From positions 11,346,001 to 11,410,000 of the forward strand of contig CP053148.1 of NCBI GenBank assembly GCA_014607495.2: DNA of 64,000 nucleotides. Reading direction: 5' to 3'. Of this stretch, positions 23,119-36,400 are shown in pieces. This stretch comes from Carposina sasakii. Taxonomy: Eukaryota > Arthropoda > Insecta > Lepidoptera > Carposinidae. A model generated the notes under the pieces. It searched no databases, was not told where the DNA came from, and was given only the letters and a program-made list of their open reading frames with translations. Both the position numbers and the translations under genes were made by a program. The first letter of the stretch is position 1; every line of letters starts with the position of its first letter.

Positions 23119-23860
23119 ATGTTTACTAAACGCGTTGCTCTAAGACTAAACGTAACTAAAATCAGAGTTTCAAATATTAATTCTTATTTTGTATACAAAC
23201 TTATGGCTGTACGAATTACTTCCATTGTTTTGTCTCCCGACAACGTCAAAGACAAAATAAACTTAGAGTAAAAAAATATGGAGATTCGGCGGGAAAAGCT
23301 GGAAGGGTGCATGTGTAATTTTCTTGTGAAAATCAAAAATTATTTGTTGCTTGCATGTGTCCGTAAAGTGATGTTTTCTGGTTGATAAGTTATATTTTGA
23401 TTACTTGTGATGTGAATCTAGTGCGTGTGCATGGTTTTATGCAGGTAAGCTGAGTAAAACTTTAGCCGGAATACGATCTCTTCATGGGCCCATGTAAGTT
23501 GTTTCTGCAATTTTTTTTTCGTTTTGACTAACTTTACACTTGTTCTTGAGCATTTTCCCGACGTTTCCATTCATCATCATCATTATCATCTATCATAAAT
23601 TCAGAAATCATTTACAATGCAATGGCTGTATGGGCTTAGTTCCCCTTGCCTTTTCTTCGGGATAAACTAAACAAAAAAAAATGTTTATGGTTGACGCCTC
23701 GATTGACGCTTTTGATTGGATTTTCAACAAGTTTTTCGCCAATTTACCGTGTCATTTTTAGGATAATAAAATTATCACTTTAATTCTATACACAAATGAT
23801 TTATTTTAAAAACTGGATACAAGTTGCCAAGGGAGATGTGGGCACTTAAAACGCGTTATT

Positions 23861-23871
23861 TCGCATGCGCG
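23861..23871. promoter_or_regulatory. NRF-1/Ewg-like motif upstream of msl-1
   Basis: TCGCATGCGCG resembles the palindromic NRF-1 site of housekeeping promoters. It lies 240 bp before the msl-1 start codon, and a GC-richer segment (23.87-23.93 kb) follows. This suggests a TATA-less promoter here; the transcription start is not known. Confidence 0.4.
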
Positions 23872-24109
23872 TGAAAGACGAACGTCAGAACGGGTAGTTG
23901 TCGCTAGTCGCGGCACTGTTTGTCTAGATATTGATCATGTAATTTAAATTATAGTGAACATTTCAACGTGCTATAATGTCTGAATATACATAGTGAACCT
24001 ATTGTGAGATGTAGCTGTAATGACCTGGACAAAAGTATAGTGAAAATTTAGTTTAGTTTTGACAGCCGGCTGGTTCGTCAATTAGTGGGGGAGTTGTTAC
24101 CCTATAAAG

Positions 24110-24499
24110 ATGAACAGTCGTAGTGGTGTAAATGAAACTAATGTGGTGAATTTCTCAGCTGACCTATCTGCTCTCAATCAATTGGACTCTAAAGACAGTT
24201 TACTGAGTTTTCCTTTTGATCATATTTACGCCTGTCACGCCGAGGGTTCTGAGGCGCGCACTCCTCTACAGCTTGACAAAGAAGTGGAAGTTACGACGCA
24301 CTGTGTAGAGACAGACGATAAAGAGGTGCTCGTCAGCTCAGAGATAAACAGACTAACAAACAAGTTGACTATAATAGAGGACCAAAACCATAAGTTGAAG
24401 CATTTGTTACTTTACCACCTAGATCTGATTCAACATCAAAACGAACAACTCACAAGGCGGGAGAAACATTATCAAGCTCTAAAACTGGAAAATGACTCG
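24110..24499 (+). CDS. msl-1: msl-1 exon 1, N-terminus and coiled coil
   Basis: The first 130 codons begin MNSRSGVNETNVVNFSADLS. From residue 77 a leucine-rich coiled coil runs to the exon end (LKHLLLYHLDLIQHQNEQL). The donor is GTAAGC, phase 0. No in-frame upstream ATG was evident near 24.1 kb. Confidence 0.9.
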
Positions 24500-27400
24500 G
24501 TAAGCATTTCTTCTTGTATATTCTTAGAGGTGTTTATTATCCATTTATTAAAAGTGTTTTGCTAAAGTAGTTTCTTCACCTGTTTTATGTTATTTACTTT
24601 TTCATAAACATGTACAAATTAATTAAAATTTGTAATTTTTAAGTTTTTACTTATATGGTTAGTAATTTAAACATAACTTTAATATTCAGATATTTAAAAG
24701 TCTTAAATATTTGAGCTCCACATAATATCATAATATTTAGTTAATCTTACTTGTGTAACTCAGAATGGAACATTATTTTTTGAAGCTGTGCGTGTTGATT
24801 GTTATAGACAATACTTTTAATTTAAAATCAGATTAGATATGCAATTCTTATACATACATACATATTTGTATACACATGTTGTATTACCAAAATGTGGTGG
24901 TCGAAACTGCAGGATCATCTAGGAGATCCCACAGCCACCCTAAGCATAGTAGGGGATGATCAGTGAAAAGTTGCTAGCCTAAGAAAATGTCCCAGTTTTG
25001 TTCTTTTTTTTATTTAATAGTTCTTTTGTTTGTCCAGTACAAAGTAATGGATACTATTGGTTTATAAAATTTATGTCCAGTGAATAAGAAAACTGGCAAA
25101 TAGATCTGGGTATCGCATAATTACTATAAGCAGCACAGATATAGAATTGATCTGTAAATGGCGTCAGCTCGCATGCTATCTCACTCACATCTTATCGCGT
25201 GCTTATGGTCACACAGTGAAGTACGCTCTGCAAAGAAAATATTGTCTGGTTTTGACTAATTTCATTGCTGTTGATTGTCTGAAGGCCCAGTTTTTCATAT
25301 TTATTGCAGATTTGCAATCAGTAATTACTATGAGGTTACTCTTTCATTTAGTAATGGTTTTACCAATCTTTATTACAATAACAAAACCATAACATTATAT
25401 AATATAAAAAAGCTGTAGCAAATTTTTAAGGTATATATATATATATATATAAAGCTGAGCGAATTTACATTTCTACCTACTTATATTTCTTTTAATTATT
25501 TTTACATGGATGTTTATGTTACTTATATCTATCTTAATGTGCTTCTTAATTAAAGTATATAACCACCCACTCTGTCGTTTAATACAAACTTTGTCTATAT
25601 ATTTTCAGCTGAAAACTAAATTGAACCGAAGAGTTGGATTTAACCAGAGGCACTGCTTGAACCACCCTTCAATTGTGAATGTTCCAACATCAACGGTCAC
25701 TTCAGAGACAATTAAAACTGAACCATCCCCTGTCCCATCTAAGGTATATATCTTAATTGTGTGAAATACTAAGCGTCTTATTTCTATTGCAAATTGTATG
25801 TAATGCAATTTCTAAATTTGACTAAAAATTCTGTACAGATCATTAGTTCCGATGTCAAATCAATATTATGAGACTCAATTGAGCTGTTCAGATGATGCAA
25901 TCCTAATGTAGGCAAGGGATACAAAAGTGACCCTGTAATATTGTGTGAGCTCATTTTTAACGTTCTACTAAACACTGGATGGATGGAGACCGAAGATAGA
26001 CATAAGATTCTTTATAAACGGTTTGTAAATGCACTTTGAGAGTATCAGAAGTTGAACTGGAATTGGTTAATGTAGATTTATGTTTAAAAATATTGAGATT
26101 TATTAGGTAGGTATAATTCAAGATATTTGTTGTTTTTTTACTGTAATAAAGGTTTTTTAATATACAATGTTTTCCTTGTCAAGCCTTTTTATTATAAATT
26201 TATTGTGTGATTTGACTATGTATATCAGTTAATTACTGTGGCACTGAGTAGGTAACACACAGAAGTGGCAATACCTTCATTATTACATACACATTATTAT
26301 GGTTCAATTGAACCTAAGAATGTACTTATGAAATTTCCCTAATAAATCCTGTTTTGTATGTATGTCGTTTTGTGTTAAAGTATAAACGGCACCTAATATA
26401 GACTCAAATGTGGACACTTGGTAGATAAAAAACAGCTGTGAAAATGGCCAAAGCCTTTCTTATTTCGAGTCTGCATAGGATCCATAACTTGCTTGGTTGA
26501 AGCTGTAGCTGTGCTTGCCAAGAAAAAGAGATAATATTGAGAATTGTATTTACTCAGGAGTCCTGTTGTTTACTATTTTCAGGTAATGTTGACGAGCTTT
26601 ACTGAACTCCTTATCCCAGACAACGGTTCAAACTCACTGTCATTCTTCGATAGAGAACTGAACGCAACTGAATCCACCTATGATTTGAGCCCTACGGATG
26701 CAGGTAGAGTTATTGTGAACCACATACATTGACGGATTTTGTATGGAATTGAAGGGAAAATAGATTCACAACAAAGCCATTTTCCATCCCTTTCTATTTG
26801 ATAACAATTGAGTAAAACCATATATGTAAATGTAAGAACTGATGTGCAAAGAACAATTTATATGCAGTGCTAATTGCCATTTTATTTTTTGCAAAGTAGA
26901 TGATATTGATTGTAAAGAAGTTTCTGTGCTATGCACATTAGTTGCAGTTGCAATTTTTATTGTTATAATCTCATTTAAAATTTATTTTTAGATGTGTCCA
27001 GCTTTGTATCTCCAGATTTGACTATACCTGCTTGTTTAGATAATAGTTCAGACGATTTCAACATGATTGATAACAAGAGGGTAATAAAAAAAGAGGTGAA
27101 GACCGAACCTCGACCGGAGCCACTTTACACTGTAACATCCAATAGGTTAGTTTTATCCTACTAATATTATAAAGGCGAAAGTTTGTGAGTGTGTGTCTAT
27201 GTGAGTGTGTATGTTTGTTACTTCTTCACGCAAAAACTACTGACTGGATTTTGATTTAACTTACTTTAATTACAATAATATAGCTTACATATCAGAAAAA
27301 CACATAGGCTACTTTTATCCTGGATAATTTGTTTTTACGGAGTCGCGGGCATCCACTAGTATTATATATTGACTATTTAAATTGTTGCTACTTTACTTAA

Positions 27401-30400
27401 ATCTCTATAATAATGTTTTAGTGGCAACCCCATAATTCAAAAAATACAAAGGAATAGGCGGCGGACAACCACTTCGCTTGGCAGCATGAGCCGCATGTCT
27501 AAGACTACTCCGACATGTACAAAAACTGAATCCTCGGAATCAGGCAAGTAATGGACCTGTATGGAACGAAAAACTAAGTATAAGTGACAAACTTAAACAA
27601 CAATGAACAAGAAATTAACTGTACAATCCAACATTTCAGGCTACAGTCTCAACAAGAAGTCTAAGATGATCAACACCTACGGCAAGAAGTCCAGCACAAG
27701 CATGAGTAAGAAGCTAACTCAATACACAGGCTCGTTGTCGGATAGATTGCAGCTCATCGATACCACGCCCACCGGGGAAGACCCGTACCAACTGGGCGAG
27801 GCAGACATGAGGGAACAGTCCCCGATCCCCAAGCTGATGCTGCAGAAATCTAACCACGGCCGAATGAGGGTCTCCACCTCCACCTCGGGATGCTACAACC
27901 GGCGAATTTACGACGCGCCCACCGAAACTGTGACGTCATCGATGGCTCATATCGACCTCGACAACAGATACCATCTGCCGAACCCGTATGTGCATCCCTC
28001 GGAGATAAAAACGGAGTCACTCTCGCCCAAACCTTCGGTTGTTGAGCCTGCGTTGGAGGAGGTGAAACCGGAGCCGGTCGTAAATTGGCTGTATGAAAAC
28101 AACACGGGCAATGCTGCCAGTGTGCACGACTTCTCGTATGGCGACAACGCTACTAACTTGGCGACTACTATTTTGCCTTGCCTGGATAATGTGGATTTTC
28201 ATAGGGTGTTCCCTGACGAGGTGAAAAAAAAGGCTAATTTAAATTCGGCGGCCAAGCCTGCTTCGGATAAGACCAAGAAGCGAGATGGAAGACTTTTCTT
28301 TGGGGGAATCTTAGGGGTATGCTATATTTGTTATTGATTTCATTTATAAATACTATAGGCTCGGTGCTGTTTTATAACTTAAAATAAATAGCGCAACTCG
28401 TATTAATGCAATAAAATGCAATTACTAGAATATTGATATGATATGAGGTACCTACTTATAAAAACTTGTGCGTTATCTGTGTGCTCTACATTAAAAATCA
28501 GGAGACGTCCTGTGACACATGATCGAATCGTATGTAGATTGCAAGCTTAGCGTGTCACATCGCGTTTTCAGATGTTTTCAGTACGCAATCTGAACCTAGG
28601 GGATTACCAATTAACTCTTGAAAGCGAAGCGAAATCCCAAGTGGTCGATTTGACTTAAGATGTTTTATCCCAACAGTATTCTGGCCCATGCATTCGGCCA
28701 AGTTTTTCACTGGTGATCCCACTGTGTGTAATGCGGGCGGCGGCCCAGAGGCTAGTTTCGCCCTAATCCGTACTTACACACATATTTATGTACCTTGGTA
28801 TCCATAAGTAAAGACAGCTGTGCGTTTTTATTGCTAAAGACATATATATATATTGTTTATTTGTTTTAGAAAAATCTGCGATAATAATAGAAATATAACT
28901 TAATTATTGTAAGTTGATTTAAAAACTTATCCAGTGCCTTTTAACGATGGAGCGAATACCTACTTATTATGGTAGCGGCAAGACGACTATTTTTTATTTT
29001 AAACGTTATTTTATGCTTGCTAAAATTAATCATCAAAATAATACATATCTGTAAAATTGCAATTTGATCTAGTGTCCAAATGAGGTATAAATAAGCCTTC
29101 AAAGTTGGGTGGACAAGTACACTATTAAAGTGTGAAATTAATTTAAAATAACAACACCCGACCATCTGCATAGTTTATAGCAACTTTTGTGTTGTGACTA
29201 TGTGTAATTTCATAAACGCAACATTTAATATAAATATTGAACAAAAGTTTTTATACACATACACAAGTTACTAAGGTATGATGTCATATACAACAAACAA
29301 GTGTTTTACAAGCACTTTTTAGCTAATCAGATATTGAAATTTTTAAATTATTATATGTGATATTTTTACGCTAGCGAAATTATGCGAATGTTTCTATAAT
29401 TGTGTGATATTTTGATATTAATAATAAAAAAATATTGTCCTTTTTCCAATTCTAACGTAGTACAATATCTCTGGTAGAAACGCGTTAAATGTATTTCAAA
29501 CCGTGCAGTTTGTTGCCTCCATTTTTTACCTTAGCAATCCTGAAACTGTGATAAAATTGTTAAAGAATATTGTTAACTGCTACATTTTTACATTTATTTC
29601 TATTGAATTTTCCAGGATGAGCCAAAAGAAAGACGCACCTCGGAAAGCAGCAAACGTGGCGGACGAAAACGCGCTTCCTCTGCTATAAGCGGTGCTAAGG
29701 GTGGGGCAAAAGGGGGAGCCAAAGGTGGCGCGAAAGGTGGGGCAAAAGGAGGCGCCAAGGGCGGTGCCAAATGTGGCGGAAAAGATATGATTAAAACTGA
29801 AGTTGGTGCCCCAAAACCAAAGATCATTAAGGGGAAAGGTAAGGTGTTATTTTCAAGGGCGATTTTTCCAATGGTCCAATAGCTTATCGGAAGGATAAAT
29901 TTTGTATGCTGTCTTTCTGATATATACTACGTAGGTAACTAGGAATTGGCGGCACAAAAAAAACACGCGTTCCGTAGGTGAAGGCTAGTTTATTACTGGC
30001 TCGGTTATTGCCGAGCGTCGCGCGAATCGCACACGCAGCAATATACATCAATCCTCCTCTCTTAGTTACAAAATCTGGTGACAAACAATATAAAACTAGT
30101 TATTAAAACATAAGTATGCATCTTATCTTAACAATCATTATAATTAAAGTTTATAGTTGATGACCTTGTTTCTTGGTCTAAGATTATACGGACTTCGAAC
30201 AATGGAAGGCGACTCTGTATCTGGTATTGGAAGAGTAGGTACTTGGTTGTATTCAGAACTTAACCCCGGCTCTAAAGAACAATCAGAGACATTAACCTCA
30301 TCCTCCACCGCCTCCTCCCAACAGTCATCCGGCTCGGTGACAGCTATACTATGCTCACCGGTGACTATGGAATCTGAATCAGAATCAGGTAAATAATATG

Positions 30401-33400
30401 TCTGAGGCTTACTAGGAACTACGGATTGATCAGAGATGGCGGTAGGGTTTACAAGTTGTGGTACATTGTCTATAAAACGCCTCAACTGATCCACGTGACG
30501 TTTACATAAATTGTTGTCGAGTAACTTAACAAGATACATCCTTTTTCCCTGGATACCAGTCACTGTTCCTTTACTCCAAAATGCTTTCTGGTTTTTAAAA
30601 GATTTTACCCATACTTTTTGCCCAACCGCGAAGGACCTGGTGTCTACAGGATTATTTCGTTTATCGTTATTAAAGTTAACCCGTTTTGATGGTTTTATAA
30701 GGTCCAAGATATTGCGCAATTGTCGGCCAAAAAATAATTTCGCAGGTGTCTCGCCCGTCGTACAATGTATGGTGTTACGATATTGAAACAAATATTCTAA
30801 TAATTTATCATTAATTTTATAAATACAACTATTATTCTGTAATATAGATTTTATCATTTTCTTACAATTTCTAACTGAGTTTTCGGCTTGGCCGTTGCTG
30901 TTAGGGTGATATATAGGCGAAGTCAAATGCTTAATTCCGTTTATTTGGCAAAACTCTGTAAATTCTTGAGAAACTATCTTTGGATCATTATCTGAAACAA
31001 TCAATTTAGGCAACCCAAATCTAGAAAATAAAACCTTCATATGATAAATTAAATGTTTTGTACTTAAGTTACCGCCCATATCTAAACATTCTAGCCACTT
31101 ACTGTGTGCGTCAACAACCACTAAATATGACCTCTGATTAATAGACATATAGTCAATATGTATACGTTCCCAAGGTACGGCTGGCCTAGGCCAGGGCGCA
31201 GCGGGAGCGCGGGGCGGGGCGGCTCGCACGGCGCTGCACACTTCGCACGCATTGATCATTTGTTCTATCTCCTTATCAATGCCAGGCCACCACATGCGAG
31301 CCCGAGCGGTGCTTTTTGTTTTAACGATGCCTTGATGGGAAGTATGTAACTCGTTTAATAATTTCCCTCGATAACATTGTGGTATTATAACTCGATGACC
31401 ACGCATTAAACAACCTTCTTCAATTTCGATTTCGTTCCTACATTGAAAATACGGCAAAATAATATTGCATCGTACTTTTCTCGGCCATCCATTTTGTACA
31501 TACTTAGATATCTTTGCTAATAATTTATCCGACAAGGTAGCTTCGCTAATATTTTTATAAGTAATCGGTAAGGATGATAATTGCAACAAGTTTATGTTAT
31601 GGTGTGAGTGTGAGTGACAGTTATGTGAGTTTATTGTCGTAACAGGTGCCCGAGAAAAATAGTCCGCAACCTGGTTCTCCGCTCCTTTAGTATACGTTAT
31701 TTTGTAATTATAAGCCGATAAGAATATAGCATATCGTATCAAACGAGCCGCCGTCATTGGTGATATTCCTTTTTTATTTCCAAATATTGCTAATAAGGGT
31801 CGATGGTCTGTTTTTAGGGTTCCGTACCTCAAAAGGAAAAAACGGAACCCTTATAGGATCACTTTGTTGTCCGTCTGTCCGTCCGTCCGTCTGTCAAGAC
31901 CCTTTTTCTCAGGAACGCGTGGAGGTATGAAGCTGAAATTTATATCAATTACTCAGGTCTACTGTCCCTTGAAGCTGTGAAAAAATCAAACTTCTAAGCC
32001 AACGCAATCAAAAGATACAGCCGTTTATGCCGCAAATTTTCGACACTTGCAAGGGAATCAAAACCTACAGGGTGCTTCCCGTGAACTCAGAATCTTGAAA
32101 TTTGGTACGAAGCAACGTCTGATAGCATAGATAAAGGAAAAATTACGAAAACCATAAATTTTTAGTTACATCACATAATATATTTTTTTTTAATAATTTT
32201 AAACTTACTACCCATTTCCTCATAAACGCGTAGAGGTATTAAATTGAAATTCATACCAAATACTCAGGTCTATAATACCTTTAAGCTGTAGCAAAATCAA
32301 ACTTCTATGTCAACGCAATCAAAAGAAACAGCAATTTAAGCTGCATATTTTGAAACTCGCAAGTACCCGCAAGGGAATCAAAACCTAAAGGGTACTTCCA
32401 GTCGACCTAGAATCTTGAAATTTGGCATGAAGCAACGTTTTATAGCACACATAAAGGAAAAATTCCGAAAACCTTAAATTTTTAGTTACATTACAAAATA
32501 TATATTTTTTAATAAATATAAACTTATTACTTTTTTCCTCATGAACGCGTAGACTCGATTGTCGTAATGAACGAACTTTGTAAACCTTGCAGGTTTGTAC
32601 GGAACCCTCGGTGCGCGAGTCCGACTCGCACTTGGCCGGTTTTAAAATAAAAGGTTCCTGACGACCATACAAATACTGGTGAAACCTTTTTACACCAAAA
32701 ACGATAGCTGTCGCTTCCTTTTGAAGCTGGCTATAGTTTCGTTCGCTACTTGTCAGTGACCTCGAACCGAACGCTAATGGTCGCTCTAATCCATCGGTCC
32801 CTACCTGCGACAATACGGCTCCTAACCCGCCAGGACTAGCATCCACTGTCAAGACAAGCTGCGCATCAGGTACAAAGTGCGCTAGTACGCGTTCCGAAGC
32901 CAGCTCAGTTTTAGCGCGCTCGAAGACCGCCTGGTGTCGCTCGGTCCACTCCCACCGCGCGCCCGCGCGGAGTAATTCGTGAAGTGGAGATAATAGGGCA
33001 GAAGCATTAGGTATAAAATTTCTGTAATAATTGATCATACCTAGAAATCTTTTTAACTCAGTTATATTATTAGGTTGAGGAGCTTTATCTATTGCGTCCA
33101 CTTTACTTGTACATTTATGTAACCCTAAGCTATCTATAATGTGCCCTAAGTAAGTTATCCTGTCCTGAAAAAATGCACACTTTTTCTTTTCCAAGCGCAA
33201 TCCAGCGCTGCTAAATCGTTGAAATACTTTTTCCAACCTTTCTAAGTGTACTTGTTCATTAGGACCCGTTACGCACACATCGTCAAGGAACACCGTTACC
33301 CCGTCTATACCTACTAACAAATTTTCGATAGTTCTTTGAAATATAGCAGGCGCGCTGGCTAGACCAAAAACTAACCTAGTGTACATAAATAACCCTTTTG

Positions 33401-36400
33401 TCGTGTTTATTGTAGTGAGCTTTTGCGAGTCTTTAGACAGTACTAACTGATTGTATGCTTGGCTACAATCTAACTTAGAAAATTGTTTGCCGCCGCTTAA
33501 TTTGACAAATACATCCTCGATTCTCGGTAGGGGATATTTATCAACAATAATATCCTTATTCAATGATATTGAATAGTCAGCACATATACGTACTGTGCCA
33601 TTTGGTTTTAATACTGGCACAATAGGTGCTGCGTACTCAGAATGATTTACGGGGACTAATATACCATTTCTAACAAGTCTATCTAATTCTGCTTCTACTT
33701 TTCCTCTAATTGCAAAAGGAACGGATCGGACTTTGCAAAATATCGGTTTTACTTTGTCCTTTAGCTGCAATTTTACTTCTAAGCCTTTATAACACCCTAA
33801 CTCATTTTTAAACAACTCTTGGTATAATTCTAATACTTTGTCAATTTGCGATGCTTTATATTGTTCCTGAATATTATTGAAACATAAAGTAATACCAAAA
33901 CTAGCCATAAAATCTCGCCCCAGTAATGGTGTACCACCGTTTTTTATGACAAAAAATTTAACATTTTCCACTTTCTTATTATAATGAACTGGCACCGAAA
34001 ACCAGCCCTTAGGTGAGATCTTATGACCGTTATAAAAACATATTTTTATATTACTTTTGGATAGTGGATATTGTTTAAAATATGTGGCGTACATCTTTTC
34101 GGAAATAACACTTGAGCTAGACCCTGTATCAAGTTCCATTTCAAACATATTTCCCTTAATATGTACAATTAACTTAATTGGGGCATTGTTAACGCACCTT
34201 AAATTAAACAGTTCGCAATCCTCGCACTCATGACCGCCAGGTAACTCGCTTTGTAACTGCACTTGCCTACCCTCTTCAGCATCAGAGCATTGTAAATTAT
34301 GCACCTTCACTTCACACACTTTACGTAAATGTCCTTTATTATTGCACTTTTTACACCTGTAATTTTTAAATCTACACTTATCCGCCAAATGATTTTTCAA
34401 GCCGCACACGGTACATTTCTCTTCACTGTCACGCCGCCGCCCTCCGCCGCCGCGAGCTGCGTCTTCGCGGCTGGTGCTGACCTTGAACAGCGGTTCTTCT
34501 TTTACCATGCTACTACTAGTACTGGAACTGCCCTCATTAAATTGACAATTCCTAGTGCTAGCTATCTGTTGAGCAATTTCGACGGCATTTGATAATGTCA
34601 GTGTTGACATGTCTTTTCCACAGAGTTTGTCACGTTCTGGTCCAGGTCCGTACCCCAGGACAAATCGATCGCGTAACAGATCTTTTAATTCTGCGCCAAA
34701 CCCACAGTATACTGCTAAACCTCGTAGCCGAGCCTCCCACTGTACTGCACTTTCGTTTTCTAATTTCACGGCTTCATAAAATTTTATTCGGTCTGCGAAA
34801 GTTGGTCTTTTCGGCACAAAATGATCATCGAGTACTTGCACTAGCTGCAGGAACGTAGCTTCTTCTGTTTTCTTCGGAAATAGCAAATTGCTAACCAACC
34901 GGTATGTTTCATCCGATAAGCTCGTTAGCATTAACGCACTTCTTTTTCCACCGTCGATATCATTTAACTCAATGAACAGATTCAGTTTTCCTTTGAAAAT
35001 GCCCCAATCTTGAGTTGTAAAATCAAAAATTCCCAAATTTCCAATAATCGCACTCATATTTAATAGTTTTACACTCGTCGCCAGTGATATATACTACGTA
35101 GGTAACTAGGAATTGGCGGCACAAAGAAAACACGCGTTCCGTAGGTGAAGGCTAGTTTATTACTGGCTCGGTTATTGCCGAGCGTCGCGCGAATCGCACA
35201 CGCAGCAATATACATCACTTTCCCAAGACTTGAGTCAGCAACTGGGTACTTTATCTTTCAGACAAGGCTGTCTGACCAATGAAAATTCGACTCTTATGCG
35301 AGAGTTTCCATCCAATATACACTAAGAATCCATAGCAAAATCGTTTTGAACAGAACACTACCTATGTATACACTTATAATAATTGGTGTGCTACAAATTC
35401 CAGCCCCATGCAGAGTCAAGAAAGTCCCGCTCCCGGGAATGGTAACCAACAAGCCGTATCCGACCAGCGTCGGCGATCCTGACCTCTCGTGGTACTTCGG
35501 CTTAGACCACGACCTTAAGATGGAAGACCTGGACCACACCGGTGACACCAAAGCCGCCAGCGTAGAGGTAAGACTTTCAGGCAGTCGCGCCTTCGGGGAG
35601 CACCATACAACTTAAAAGGTAACCTTTCATTTTTGTTGAGACGTTTCTTATTTTGTTTTTTTTTTCTTTTCTTTCTTCGATTGACAGGTTCCGCGATGGC
35701 GAGAGAAGCCATACACTAGTATATACACGCTAGAGGGTACCGAAAACATGGACGACAAGGTGTTTGAGAAGAGACATATGAAACTCGAGGCCGAGGAGAG
35801 GCGGCAGCTTAGGTCAGTTACGCTCAATTTGTACAGGCATTAAAACGCTTTTCACCTTATTTTTTTACTTGACTACACACGAATTATAGCCAACCCCTAA
35901 TCCCAGGTTTCCAGATGCCCCGATATTAAAAATACTTACGAATTGCGACGAGATAAGACAGTTGGGATTACTTGTAAAATATTGTATAAAGTTATACTAA
36001 GTCCAACCTTTGAATTCCAAATTCCAAGTTTTATAAATAATCCAATGGCCACAGTCGTGTAGTGACTTTTGTCGCCATTCGTAAGTAATTTTTTTTTGTA
36101 CTAACCGTGCATAATAAATTAAAAACCTAAACAAATGACTGCGTTAAATTTGCTGAGCGTTTTTGGTTTTTATTTTGGGGCTGAGATAGTTTCAAAGCAC
36201 GTTTTGAGATGAGATAATATTCTTGTTAGCTCTCTCTTTTGTTATAATTATGAAAAGGATTGGAAGAAGAGGGATACCTCAATATTTTTTTTCAATTGGT
36301 TATCATCAGAGTCTGTTAATTATACCTAAGCTATAAAGAATGTTTTGAGGCGTCTCTGTTCGATTTGTACAATAACTTTCGAGTGAAATAACATATTATG

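Larger units (their letters stand above)
29913..35222 (-). mobile_element. Ty3/gypsy LTR retrotransposon in msl-1 intron 7, antisense to the gene
   Basis: Two 133-bp LTRs (29918-30050, 35085-35217) differ at one position by eye, start TG and end CA, and are flanked by CTTTC direct repeats (29913-29917, 35218-35222). A TGGCGACGAG primer site follows the 5' LTR, and a purine tract precedes the 3' LTR. One gag-pol frame is split by an 824-bp insertion. The order gag, protease, RT, RNase H, integrase marks Ty3/gypsy; there is no env. The near-identical LTRs point to a recent insertion. It is spliced out with the intron. Confidence 0.95.

Noticed and set aside
27603..27639. ATG at 27603 as a gene start
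   Set aside because: It lies in intron 5 of msl-1 just before the acceptor; the frame is open only because it runs into exon 6.
29600..29827. Pro-rich minus-strand frame
   Set aside because: It is the antisense of the msl-1 AKGG repeat exon, which is the strand with splice and frame support.
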